Below, one piece after another: positions 45,711 to 57,900 of a DNA stretch of 64,000 nucleotides. The notes below the pieces were generated by a model, which saw only the letters and a program-made list of their open reading frames with translations, made no database searches and was not told the DNA's origin. The stretch covers positions 561,140 through 625,139 of the forward strand of contig NW_027192204.1 of assembly GCF_041956535.1 (NCBI RefSeq), given 5' to 3'. Position 1 is the stretch's first letter. Each line of letters opens with the position of its first letter. The position numbers and the translations under genes are program-made. This DNA is from Calcarisporiella thermophila CBS 279.70 (Eukaryota > Calcarisporiellomycota).

Positions 45711-45921
45711 TGGGGAATATAATATATTCCCCAGCATATTATGCTGGGCGATTCCCAGAAGGACACCGGTTGTGTCCAAAACTTCTCTTCAAATAAATGC
45801 ATGGGTGAAACGGAGTGCGTCAATAAATGCTCATTTCTTGTAGGTATAGCTTCCACAAAATCGAAATGTGGAATGTTGTTTTATATGCACGCTAAGAAAG
45901 CGCGTGAACTATTTCACGCGC
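45711..45921. repeat. Cluster of small perfect inverted repeats
   Basis: Adjacent palindromes: TGGGGAATATA with its complement (45711-45733), CCCAGCATA with its complement (45730-45748), CTGGG/CCCAG (45744-45758), GGACAC/GTGTCC (45761-45777) and GCGCGTGAA/TTCACGCGC (about 45900-45921). ATGGCA/TGCCAT (about 45924-45942) follows. Several overlap, so alternative folds are possible. Confidence 0.7.
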
Positions 45922-45966
45922 TGATGGCAATAAAATGCCATGCCCCACTGATGTTTATTAGCTTGG

Positions 45967-46452
45967 ATGCATTTTGTAAATGGAAAATCTAGCAAAAGAT
46001 TGGTAGTCTTTTCCATAAGCAGAGTTATATCGTTTAAAGTACATAGGCCATGGAGTCAGCCCTCCTGCACTGCTCACTTGTATAGTAGACATACCGAATG
46101 TATTGTATATCAACTGCACAGGCTCGTTACAGCTCTACCTTTGTCTTCATATACCGCTAGTACTTACCTACAATATTGGCGTGCAAATGTGAGCACCATT
46201 TACCAAGATGGCATTAAGACACAATTATTGCGTTTAACATATGCATTTGACACGCACCCTCTTAATGTAATGAAAACCTATTTTAGTATCATTTGCAGCA
46301 AACTAAATGGGTATTCCAATCAGAAGTACGTTAACGGCAATACTTTCGTCTCACAATTCTATAGAGAAATAGGTAGCACTAAAGTCAATTTTAAACTCAT
46401 GACTGCGAGCGAGCATAAGATGTCTGATACTCCCAATGGCTTTGGGTTTTAG
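45967..46452 (+). CDS. Unrecognised open reading frame (doubtful gene)
   Basis: From ATG to TAG it is 161 codons long, and the frame is open a little further upstream, to 45952. Composition is balanced (Tyr, Ser, Thr, His, Phe), unlike the low-complexity frames nearby. I recognise no domain. There is no obvious splice structure and the upstream DNA is full of hairpins. It could be a fragment of mobile or viral DNA, an orphan gene or chance. Confidence 0.3.
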   Translation: MHFVNGKSSKRLVVFSISRVISFKVHRPWSQPSCTAHLYSRHTECIVYQLHRLVTALPLSSYTASTYLQYWRANVSTIYQDGIKTQLLRLTYAFDTHPLNVMKTYFSIICSKLNGYSNQKYVNGNTFVSQFYREIGSTKVNFKLMTASEHKMSDTPNGFGF

Positions 46453-46610
46453 TATGAAGTAAAGCCTAATTGTTTTATGAATTCCATACATTAATCGCGG
46501 GCTTTGCCCTCTTCTTCAACATTAACGCGTAATTTTATCCATAACTCCCTATATTTTTATTTCGATTTGCCTGATGATACATCTTTAAGCGGTTTCCAGT
46601 TCCCCATTCG

Positions 46611-49600
46611 ATGCAGGGTATTTTAGAGATTTCAATGATGAGATTTGACAAGGTCACTCACTCACAAGTTCCCATGCTAGCTCGTCTATCTTTTCTAGTT
46701 CCTGCAGATCAAATAAAGTTCGAGCAACTGTTTGCTCATGCTGTGACGCCAGGGGAGCGGTACATCTCAGGTATATGCTCGTGCCGATCGCAAAGATCCA
46801 GCAGACGAAATCTGTAATGGTATTGGTGATAGAATTCCTAACGTCTATTATATTATAGGGCCAGCTGCACGCGAAATTCTCTTGCGATCTAATCTGCCAG
46901 GAGATGTTCTTGCAAAAATATGGTACGTATTTTAATAGATATTCCAAGAGCCTAGCCTTCTGTAATTTTTTTTCTGGAAAAAAAATTTAGGGTTTTATCC
47001 AATGTAACTCATTCAGGGAGTTTGACATTCCCTGAATTTGCCCTCGCCATGTACTTGACCTCCCAAAAACTTCAAGGAAAAGAACTTCCACAACTGCTCC
47101 CCGATGCGCTTGCAAATGAGGTAAGAGCCGCAATTCAAAAATCCTCTGAGAGCCAGCCTATTGGTACCATGGGAGGGTTTTATCCTCCAACTGCGGTTGT
47201 TTCCGCAGTAAAACCGTTGCAATACCCATATGTCCCATCAGTTGCGTCGTCCGTAACTTCGTCGGTACCAAGTTCACCAACGACGTTGGCATCGCCTGCA
47301 TCAACCCTCAGTTCGGATCATATGGACTTTGTACACAAAATGCTCCCTCCTCGTCTTCACTACAATGCAATACAGAGCATGCAACCGCAATCACAATTTT
47401 GGACACCGAAAACACGCACATCTTCTTCACAATCACTCTCTGGCATTCCACACGAAGAGCGCTTACGTTACAAGCAACTTTTCACAGCATGGGATCAAAA
47501 TAAGAGTGGCTATTTGTCTGGTATATCATAAAGCTTTTTTATACATATATTATAAAGCTTTTTGATTCGGCGATGGCTTATACTTATTAATGTGTATGTG
47601 ATCTGCAGGTGACAAGGCCAAGGAGATTTTCTCGCAATCTGGACTTCCTCAGCACGAGTTAATGAGAATTTGGTATATTGGACTTGGATTGACTATTTTC
47701 TGCAGAGTCATTTAACTTAACCAAATTCGCTTGTCCTCCTATTCAGGAATTTGGCCGATTCAAATAACCGTGGAAAACTCAACCAAGCAGAGTTTGACGT
47801 TGCGATGTATCTTATATATCGTCGTCTCAATGGAGGAGAGATCCCAACCGTCCTTCCGCCCAATCTAGTACCACCAGCGACTCATGATCTACAAGAGAGC
47901 GTGGACCTTGTTAAAATGATGTTTTCTTCCGATCGCTCTTCTACCGGCGATAGTCGGCGATCCTCTTTAAGTGTCCATGGGAGTGGGATGTCCGGTGCTG
48001 AGCGACCCGCATCTGCCCCGACATTAAGAGACGATCGCGTCGAGGAAGAAGAGGGTTTATTCAATAGGCGAATGGCACTAGGCTCACGGGCATTCACGCC
48101 AGTGTTTGGTACGGAGAACCCAACCTCTGAAGTCGATGCAACACGTCCAATTTCCGGGGCTTCCGTTTCCAAATTCGGTGTAGATACTTCAAATGCGCAA
48201 GCAAAACGGCGACAGCGGGTCGAGCACTTACAAGAGCAAATCAATGAACAGGAGGCCATTGTTTCCGCCTTGACAAATCAAACTAAAGATTTTCCTCCCC
48301 CCTTCCTTTCCCCTGCAGATAAGCACGAAATAGAAGAGCTAAAGCACCAGATACGCTTGCTCCATGTGAAAGCGAACAGAAAGGCGGAGTTCACAAAACT
48401 AAAAGAGCGCTCAAGTATTTTGGGACGTGAGATTGAGAACCATTTGAAAGACCTGCACCAGATAATCAAAGAGGTACAAGACACTGAACTAGAAATTGTG
48501 GAAAAGAAAAGGGAACTATGTCAGGCTAAATACGGGAAAGCAAAGCCGTGGGAGGATAACGAAGCAATGACAGAACAAGAACGTGTACGAGCCAAGGCGC
48601 AAGCGATGCTGGCTGCTCGGCTAGCGCGCCTTACCGGACAGGTTCCTCCTTCAGCTGCCGAGTGTCAAGCGTTGGAGGAGCAGGAATCACGAATTGCTGA
48701 AGAGCAAAACACGCGTACTATTGAGCTAAAAAAAGTGGAGCACGAGTTGGGGGTATTGAGGAGGATTACGTCCGATTTACGAGAAGAAATATCCCAAGCT
48801 AAGTCGGATACAGGTGATGGATTTAAAGCAGTGTATAGTGAGACGAAAGAGTTCTTGGAAGAGCTGCAATATGGAGTAGATAATGGTGAGATTGAAGAGT
48901 TTATGGAGCGATTCCCCGCCGACCCGACAGAGGCTGCAGAGGTGAGGTTACCAAGTGAAGGGTTGGAATTTGACGAATTCGCGTCGAGATTTCCAGTTGC
49001 TTCTGAATTGATAAATCCACTTGAGAATGGAGCTGAGACAAAATCCTCGGCTCCTGCATCTACAATCCAACCTACCCTTTCTCCTCCCCTATCAACACCG
49101 CCTCCCGCTTCAGATCCTTCCCCAGCATTACAATTTTTGCAAGGACGTGTTGCAAGTGGAGAGACGGCAAGACCTATAAAGAGCAGCTTTGTGCACGAAG
49201 CAACGAGCAGTGCGTCTCCAGACACGATACCGCCGTTAAAAGGACCTTATGTGCCCGCGCGAAAATTCAACGAGGTGGAGTTGAAACAACCACCGCTGTC
49301 ATCCACATCCAAAAAAGCTCCTCCCTCTATTCCTCGTGATCCCCAAACGTCTACTACGCTTGCTGATAGGAACGCTGGTAATAGAAGTCCGGAGATGGAA
49401 GAAAAACCTTTTTCTTCCATACGCAAAACTCCAACTTCTACAGAGGAGAAGGATAATGCAGCGGAGCCAGCAATAAGCGTGCGAGACAAAGTGCGGCAGA
49501 TAGAGCGCGACTCTTCGCGGGAAAAGTCAACGTCACAGGTAAAAGTCCGAGCTTTTGGCGTCGTCAAGTCGGAACTTGCTACTTCTCCGCAAGTTCAACG

Positions 49601-52600
49601 CCAAGGTCCGAGACAAGATCAAGGTCGAAGCCAGCGGCAGGAGGTACTACCCATAAAGCCGGTTTTGGTGAAGCCTAATATCAAAGTCACAACGCCATCT
49701 CCAGGACCTCCCAGTCTACCAGCCGCACTCAAACCACGCAAAACCCCCCCTCCCCCACCGCCTTCCTCTAAGAAACCAGGCTTTGCAGCAAAGAGATCAA
49801 ATTCAGGAGATAAATTGGATGTCAATGTGGAAATGAAGGAAAAAGGGGCAGCGTCCTTGTCCATGCCTGCTCGACAGCCTAGTGGGACGACCTGTAAAGA
49901 GGATCTGCTGGAAAATAAGGCGGGAAGACCCGCACTACTTGCTCAAATCCGCGAGAGAAAACAGCTTCGGTCTACTGAAGCTTCCAATAGCAAAGCTACT
50001 CCTCTTGCCGCACAACCAGAAAAACCCCTCTCGGAGACTCTTTCACAAAATAAAACGAAGAATGAAACAATTCTCACGCCGACCATAATAACGGAGTTTG
50101 CAGAGAATGGAAAAAAGGTGGGAGAGCGGACCTCCCCAAGAAGGCGGCCGCTGAGGCGTGGTTCGATAGAATGGTTTGGAGGTTTGGCGTCTGATACTGC
50201 TTTTGAGCCGCGGGTGGAAAGAGAGAGGGAAAGGAAATGGGTCAAGTCTCAGAGGGAAGAGCATAGGACAGAGACTAAAGAGGAAAAATCTGCGACGGAT
50301 GGGATTAATGTACCGGCTATCATTCAGACCACGATTATGGAGAGGGACAAAGAGGAGCCAGAGGAGAAAGGTGAGGCAGAGCTGATGGAGAAGCCGAGTG
50401 GGCAGGAATTGACGAACCCAGAGGTCAGTTCAGAAGAGGCCGCTGATAAGGAAGAGGTCGAAGAGCATGACGTGGATTACAATCAAGGTATGCCATTTTC
50501 GCAAGATTTCACGCTACACAATCTAGACCTATAACTTCTTATTCATGTTTTAGAATATCAAATGAGTTCGCTTTACCACTACAATAGCGAGAGGCCCGAC
50601 GAGCTCGGTTTTGAAGCGGGCGTTAGGCTTAAAGCATACCCTCCTCTGTCTGAAGACATTGGATGGTGGTATGGGGTCCTGGAAAACGGCGAGTGTGGGT
50701 GGTTTCCTCGGAGTTATGTCACTGAGGCTATCCTGGAAGAGAATGGTGACAAAGCCGTTCGCAGTACTGCTTCAAAGCAGTCTTGTGCCAAGGCTCGAGT
50801 CCTCTATGACTATAGGGCATCCCAGCGCGATGAACTGTCTATTCGGAGCGGCACTATCATCTCCATTATAGATCGATGCGATCCAAACTGGTGGCGAGCG
50901 GAGTATGCTGGGGCGGAGGGGCTAGTGCCTAGTAATTACGTTGATATATTGAGCGAAGATTATGCCGGAAATGTGGCCTCGCCATCCGATGCCGAGTCAC
51001 CGACCCTCTCCCCTATTCATTCCCGGGTAGTTTCACCCTTTGTTGACCATGCCAGTGATACACAATATGCTTCGAAATATCTCTCCGAACCAGATATCCC
51101 CTCAAGAAAACACTCGCTCACGCCGCCACCCCCCAGCACTCTATCCGGGAGAAATCGGAGCCCATCGCTCGTCTCCCTGGGTGCCCCTTATAAACAGAGT
51201 GCCTCGACAAGCGTTCAGCAAGAGGAGAGCGGCTCGGCAACCATTGCCGCCGCCACCGTGGAGATAGGCCGGAGCAAGACGCGAAAGCGAGCATCCAGTT
51301 TCTCGCCCTCCTCTAGGATTCCGCGGGACAGCATCGATAGTGCTGTAAGTGAGCGTTCGCGTGACTCGCTCGCACCCCCAGCACCAGCAGAATCCGCCCT
51401 TCAGCGTCCTGATAGCCCCTTGCTACAGACTTGGGCTGCCACGGTCGACCCCTCTGTCCTCGGCAGCATCAGTGTGGAAGAGCGCAAACGCCAGGAGGCT
51501 ATCTTTGAGCTAATTCAGACGGAGCGTAGCTATCTCCGAGACTTGCAGATCATCATCGAGCTCTACTTTGGTCCGATGTGTCAATTTCTCGCGCCCCACG
51601 AGCTGGATGCTGTATTTGGGAACATTCAGGACATTCTTCTGGGGAATACTGCGTTTTTCTCTGACTTAGAAGAGCGCCAGCGCGAGGGCGGGGCCATGGT
51701 GAGCGAGATTGGTGACATTTTTTTGAAACACGTCGCGGGGCTGGAGAGCTACCGCGAGTTTTGCAAAAATATGACCAGAGGGAGTCAACTGCTGCAGAAG
51801 AAGCGAAAAGAGGACAAGAAGTTGGCGGAGTTTTTGGCGCAACGCCAGGCGACACCCGAGTGCCGGAACCTCGATCTGAGCACCTATTTGCTTAAACCGA
51901 TGCAGCGGATTACTCGGTACCCACTACTACTCCGACAGGTAAGCCCTAACAAGATACGATTGTTTAATCTTAACCTCTAACAATTTTTTTTCATCCATCT
52001 ATTAAGATTTTCAATTATACGCCGGATTCTCACCCTGATCATGGCCAACTCGACGAGGCGCTAAAGGCGGGGGAGCGCGTGCTCAACCAATGTAACGAGG
52101 CAGCCCGCATGGAAGAGAGTCGTCAGAAGCTTGCTGAAATCTCAAAGAACGTGGATCTTGATACGGGGCTTGAGGAACGCCTTGACCTGAGTGCGCCAAC
52201 TCGATTGGTTGGGCCGCGGCAGTTCCTAATGGAGGGCCCACTCGCCAAGGTGAAGAGCGGGAGGAAGCTGTACGGCTATCTATTTAATGACCTGATTTTG
52301 CTTGTACAACCCTCGCGAGGCGGGGGAGTGGGGGGACTCTACCGGGCGCCCATCTTGTTGAATGAGCTAGTGGTCCGCGATATCCCCCCCAAGACCGTTG
52401 CCGGGCAGGACGACGCCTGCTTCCAAATCGTTCATATCCAGGACATGGTGAGTTTGCGCGCGCCGGATCTCTCCTCCAAACGCCAATGGTTTAATCAGAT
52501 CCAATCGGCCAGTTTGCGCGCACTTGCGCAGGAGCGCAAATCCCAGACACGCGCGACCCCTCCAGAACGGGTGGTTGGCAGTGTGCGAATCGTGGTGGTG

Positions 52601-52945
52601 GAGGCGCAGGTTCCCTCGGCACCGAATGTGCTGACCACCATGAGCGCGTACTGCGAGCTGTCGCTTGGGCCACAGGTGCTCAAGACCCGTGTGGTGCGAA
52701 ATAGTGTTTCGCCTTTTTGGGACCAGGCAATGACGCTGGGCGTGCCTGAGGATGGGGAGGGGCGGTTGAGGGTGAGCCTCTACAGCTATCACCGTTATTC
52801 GCCCGATGAGTATCTGGGAGGCGTTGAGGTGCGGGTTGCGGGGCTAGGCCCGGATGCTGTGAAGAGGGTCCTTCCGTTGGAGAATGTGCCGGATGGTTGC
52901 TACGGGGGAAATGTTTCGCTGATCATGAGCTATCACTCACACTAA
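46611..52945 (+). CDS. Intersectin-like endocytic scaffold and RhoGEF (EH-EH-coiled coil-SH3-SH3-DH-PH-C2)
   Basis: Seven exons (46611-46770, 46859-46922, 46991-47520, 47609-47672, 47747-50487, 50554-51938, 52007-52945) join in phase to 1960 residues. EH1 (about 22-105) and EH2 (about 222-310) both keep the Trp that binds NPF motifs (LAKIW, LMRIW); EH2 has an EF-hand-like WDQNKSGYLSG. A coiled coil covers about 424-657, followed by a long Pro/Ser/Lys-rich linker. SH3-1 (about 1189-1247, ALYHY-like SSLYHYNSERPDELGF) and SH3-2 (about 1264-1322, RVLYDYRASQRDELS) follow. The DH domain (about 1494-1690, LIQTERSYLRDLQ), PH and C2 (SVRIVVVEAQVPSA) close the protein. Animal intersectin-L and Cryptococcus Cin1 share this order. 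It should link clathrin-mediated endocytosis to Cdc42/Rho and actin. The true start could be the ATG at 46674. Confidence 0.92.
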
Positions 52946-53605
52946 AGGGATATTGTTCTTTTGCTTTCTTCTATTGATATTTAATTCATCTACCTCTTCG
53001 TTTGCTTTGATACCAGCTTGTTTATTTTGTTATTTACAACGGAGTATGGGGGGGAGGTTGCCTGTGTATTTACCTTTTTATTCTTTGCTCTCTTCTTCCA
53101 CTTTTCTTTCATACATTCCCCCCATTTTCACTCTTATGTCCAACCCTTTCTCAATTTCCTTTCTCGTCTGCTTTCTCTCAATGTAAAATTAGGCTGAAAT
53201 AATGGAGCTAATTTTTTTTTTTTCGAGTTTCTCGCGTGAAGGCAGTCCTGGCCAAGGGTAGACTGGGACCGGATGAGTCTTAGTGAAGCAATCCCCCATC
53301 ATATCAATATGGGCAATGGATGCCTGCCAAGTTGGTAAGGACAGGGGAAGTCCAGCCGGGCAGAGAAATACCTAAAACGGCAGTTTTATTCAATGAGATG
53401 GTTTTTTCATGATGATTAGGACGGTGTAAATCGACTTACGAAACCTAACACGGGATATATCGGAGCGATGTGATTGGTCTAGCCCCGCATTTTATGCTAT
53501 CGGTTCTGCCTGACAGCAGTTCCTTATTCTTCTTGCGTAAGAAATTCCTTCACGGAAACTCTTCCCCAACGCTAATTCTACCGCGCAGAACCACCCAGCA
53601 GCATC
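52946..53605. other. Intergenic
   Basis: T-rich 3' UTR-like DNA followed by a stretch around 53220-53500 with no coding signal. No tRNA or rRNA gene was recognised. Confidence 0.45.
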
Positions 53606-54614
53606 ATGGCCATCGACCACCAGCTTATGCATCATCCTTTCCACCGCCACTTCTTTTCCACCCCTCACGCGAATGCCGTCCATTCAGCTCACCAGCCCTC
53701 TCCTCACGATGTCCAGTCCCATCTCCTCTCCGTCGCGTCTGCCTCCCAGGCAGAACAGCAGCTGGAGCAGGAAATAAAGGAGAAAAGAAGAAGAAAACGA
53801 TGGGTTCCGAATCGGGATTCCCAGGCGAAGCGTGAGCGGCCTGGCAAAGAAGGAAGCCGCAGACGTAACCGATACGATAACAGTAAGGGTTTTTTTCTTT
53901 TTGCTCTCCTCTTCTCTCTCCACACTCTCCTTCAATTCTCACTTTCTCTGCTTCAATCACACTCTGTGGTGGGCTTGGAGAAGCGTCATTGGAGGATGGT
54001 TTTCCTCCCTTGTTTAATGACTTGATAACTTATTCCCATGTTTTAAAGATAACTTTACCTTCCATGATCTCGCCATGCTTGATCCCCATGACCTCCCGAT
54101 GCCAGGCTATCCCTCGGCTTTCCCGCGATTCCATTTCACCTGCCAGGTTGTTATGCGAATTTTGATGGTGCTTGGCGAAGAGGACGATAGAGTGGAGCTG
54201 GCTATAGAAAAACTGCAGAACAATTCGAGAGGAGAGGGTAAAAAGGAGAAGCGAAAGGAGAAGAGCAAGAAAGATGAGCAGAAGGTAGAGCGTAAAAAAG
54301 CAACTGGCGAGAAGGCTGAGAAGGCGGAGAAGATGGAGGAGAAGAAAAAGAAAGAGAAGACTGAGAATATCAAGCAGAGGATGGGCAAGGAAAGGAATAG
54401 TGAAAAAGACAGGGATGAAGACGAAGTTGAGGAGAGGGAAGAGAAGGAGCAAAAGGGTATACGGAGAGAAAATCAAGAGAGTGGCGCAAGAAAGGGCACT
54501 CAGAGTAGAATGGAGGGGCAGAGAGAGGCAAGAGAGAGGAGAGAGGACCCTGGGAGGGAGGATGGCTATAGAATAGCTCAACTAGGCTCGCTCCTCACTG
54601 ATCTCCATCTCTAA
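53606..54614 (+). CDS. Hypothetical charged protein with a short conserved-looking core
   Basis: Two exons (53606-53882, 54049-54614) join in phase to 280 residues. The N-terminus is His-rich (MAIDHQLMHHPFHRHFF). A basic segment (EKRRRKRWVPNRDSQAKRER) spans the middle. The second exon opens with a hydrophobic and aromatic core (FHDLAMLDPHDLPMPGYPSA) that is the best candidate for a conserved domain. The last 130 residues are Lys/Glu/Arg repeats, probably a long single helix. I do not recognise it. Splice sites and phase are good, which supports a gene; nuclear or RNA-associated function would fit the basic segments but is inference. Confidence 0.5.
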
Positions 54615-54974
54615 GGCTGCCACTTGCTTGCACTTGTAATCTGTTTGTACTTGTATATTGGGGAGCCCTCATACACTATTCATAGATAACGGTGAATTTA
54701 TTTACAAATACACGAACATAAAAAAAAATAGAGAATACTTCACAGGGAAAATAAATTCAGTGAAAAAAGGAAGAGGAAAGATAAAGCAAAGGCGAAGAAT
54801 AAAAAAAACTAATAAGCAAAAAGGTGAAAGAGAAAGGAAGTATGGGTACATATAGGGTCAAGTAAACAATATGTATACGGATATTAATCATGATGTAGAG
54901 AGGAATAAATAAGTTGGGGGGGGAGGGATGTTTTCGTATCTAACTATAGCCAGCTTCCTGTCAATTGCATCGGG
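54615..54974. other. Convergent intergenic region, A-rich
   Basis: Between the charged-protein gene and the PH-LRR gene. A-rich on the + strand, with a G run at 54917-54925. No gene. Confidence 0.5.
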
Positions 54975-57900
54975 CTAATTCGATCCTGCTTGGATTGGTG
55001 GGGTTTGCTTCATTAGAAAGCGCGCTGGCCCGAGAGCCGCTGCATTCGGCTCACCCTCTTTTTCGCCACTCTTCATCTCGGCTCTCATTGCCGGGGGGAG
55101 GGAAAATTTGGAAGGCGGGGCGGATTCGGTGGGGGATGAGTCGGCGAGAAATGCGGGAGGACAAGTCCAGGGAACAAAGGAGAAAGGGAGGAGGGGCGAA
55201 GGGTAGGAGACGGACTCGGAGGAGGACTTGCTTCTGCTCATTGTTTTGGAATGCTTGCGTGAGTACAAGGTGGTCGAGGTCAGAGAGGGAGACATTTGCG
55301 AGAACATGGTTGGGGAGAGGGCCACTGAGGTGGTGGGGGTGCTGGGGAGTGGGGCGGAAGGGGGCGGCATCGCAGCCTCGGGTCGCATCGCATGTTGCCG
55401 GTGGCTCCGCGCCACCTCTTCGAGCTTCTTGCGGTTCTGCTCCACGATCAGGCACATCTCATCCACCACGGCTCCAATCCGGCCCCGCGTCAGCTCGGCC
55501 GCCTTCCTGCCCTGCAGCTGGATGTCGATATCTTCCTTGGTGCGGCGCACATCGCCGCCCGTCGAGTGCGCCAGGAAAAACCGCATCTCCTGCTCGTACT
55601 TGAAGGTTGCTCTGATCTCCTCCGACAGCACCTGGATTTGGTGGCGCACATCGCGCGTCGGCCGGGGGAATTTCTGGAGGGTGGAGTTCTCCGTCATCCC
55701 ACTCAGCAAGAGGTTGAAGCCTTCCATCGTCACCCCATTGGCATCCATCGCCAACTCGCTGAGCACGGTGTTCTGCCGCAACACCTGCGATATCACTGCA
55801 GCCCCTCGGTCGCCGACCCCTTGCCCGGTGATGTCGAGCCGCTTGAGGGCGCGATTCTCCAACAGGGACGCCAGCGCTCCCGTGAGCATGCTGCCCATCG
55901 GGGAGGCCACCGCGCCCTCTCCCGGGAGGAACTCGCCGCGGAAGTCAAGCTCCTCCAGCACGTGGTTTTCTCTCAGCAATACCTCCAGCATCCGGCCGGT
56001 GTCGGCCTCAATGGGACCCACCAACTTCAGCCCCGCCAAGTCCAGCCGCCGCAGGAACGTGTTGCGCGACAGGCACTCGAGCAGCTCTCGGAAGGAGGGG
56101 TCATCCCACTCGGTGTGAGCGAGTGAGAGGGAAACAGGCCCGATGGGGTCCAGGAGCGCGTAGCAGAACTTGGGCAGCATGGCAAGCTCGCGCGCCAGCG
56201 GATTCTCTTTTGCCGACAGGTGCAAGTCGTGAGGCACGACGCGGAAGAGCTGCGCCAGTTGGCCCCCGTGCAGCTGGCACTTGTCCACCGACAGGGTGTC
56301 GAGACACTGGGCCACCTCCGACGACAGGTAGGAGAGGAGGAAGGCGATCTGCCCGTCGCTGAGCGGGATGCCGCCAATGTCCAAGTGCCTGAGTTTGGTG
56401 AGGCGCAAGGGAAGCTGCTCGATCTGCTCCGTGCACCCCCTAATTCGCAGGGTGCGAAGGTGCAGCGCATCATGGAGCAGCCTCTCGAGCCCAATGGTGC
56501 ACCCCACGTTTTTCACGTTCGCAGACAGGTCGAGGTAGGTGAGGTGTTCAGGCGAGGTCTGCTGGAGGGCCGACACGACCGCCTCGAGCTGCTTGGTGGT
56601 TAGCCCGCAATTCTCGATGCTCAGCTCCCGAATCGCCTTCCTGTTCCCCCTGATCCCCGCGATGAGAAAGCCCAGATCCTCGCCCCGTATCCGATTCCCC
56701 CCCAAGAAGAGCGAGTTGAGCCCCACCTGGCCGGTCTGCATCGCCGAGCCGAGGACGGAGATGGCGGTGTGCTCCATCCCCAGGCTGGCGATGCCGCAGC
56801 CCGTCAGGTCGAGCTTGCGCAGGTTCTTGTTCTCGACCACGAGGGCGTAGAGCTCCGAGGTGAGCATGTTGACGCCATGCTGTGCCTGTTGGCTGTCCGG
56901 GTACGTGGCCCAGCCCTCGTCCTGCCGCGGGACCCAGGCCTCGAGGTCGGCCAGGTGGATGTCGCGGAGCGAGATTTCTCGAAAGAGGGGGTTGCTTCGC
57001 ACGGCCCGGAAGAAGACCAGCAGTTCGAAGCGGTTGTATCCCTTGCCGTCGTCGGGCGGCAGCAGTTGCAGGCGCATGCCCGGTTTGCCCAGCCCTAGGC
57101 TCTCCATCTCCACGCGGATGCGGGCGGCCTGCGCGCCAAAGCCGGCACAGTAGGCCCCTAGCGACTCGAAGAGGCCGCGGCCCGCCAGCTTGGTCATGTC
57201 GAAGAGAGGACGCAGCCCGGAGAACGGGGCCGGGTCCGGCACGAGCAGCTTGTAGCTGCGCTGGTGGGACGCCGTCAGTGTGTCGATGGCCCGCACCAGC
57301 TCACTTATCACGACCCCCGCGAACGCGGTGGCAAAGGTGAGCAGGCGCGGCCCGCCTTCGCGCTGACGCAGCGCCAGGTTCACCTTGTCGTCGCGGCCCG
57401 TTGCGCCGATGACCATGATGGACAGCAGCCCGTACCGGTCCTCGTGGCCGATGATGCGGTGGTAGTCCGGGTCGGCCGCCGCCGCCCCGGGCAGCAGGTA
57501 GAAGTAGTGGCGGCCGATCGCCAGGCACACGTTCAAGCTCAGCTCGCGATGGCTGAACACCTCTTTTTCGGCGGGGAGGGCGGGGTGGGCGGAGCGCGCG
57601 GGGAAGTTGGGGTGGTCGAGGAGGACGATCTTCTGCAGTAGCACACGCTCGGTCCTGTCGGGGAGATCCTTCTGGCGGCGCATCCGCTCCAGGGCCGTCT
57701 GCTGGTTCGATGGGGTGATAGTGACCATGAGCGGCAGCCAGGGCTGCGTCGCGCGCCGCAGCGCCTCCATCCAGCACTCCAGCTCATTCACCGTCTCCAG
57801 CACCATCACAAACTGCGCGGGGGCCTTGGTGACGGGGTGGAAGTGCATGACGCGCAGCGCCCACCGGAACTCCTCCATCTCGTAGACGGCGTACACATGG

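Larger units (their letters stand above)
45426..46610. other. Hairpin-rich intergenic region with an unrecognised ORF
   Basis: Several short inverted repeats cluster at 45711-46020. An open frame of about 167 codons follows at 45952-46452. No promoter or RNA family was recognised. Confidence 0.5.

Noticed and set aside
54965-55603. Long + strand frame opposite the 3' end of the PH-LRR gene
   Set aside because: It is antisense to a conserved coding frame in GC-rich DNA and has no domain.
55228-56126. Two more + strand frames of 240-300 codons opposite the leucine-rich repeats
   Set aside because: The repeated codon pattern of the repeats keeps other frames open; translations are Arg/Ser/His-rich and unrelated to any family.
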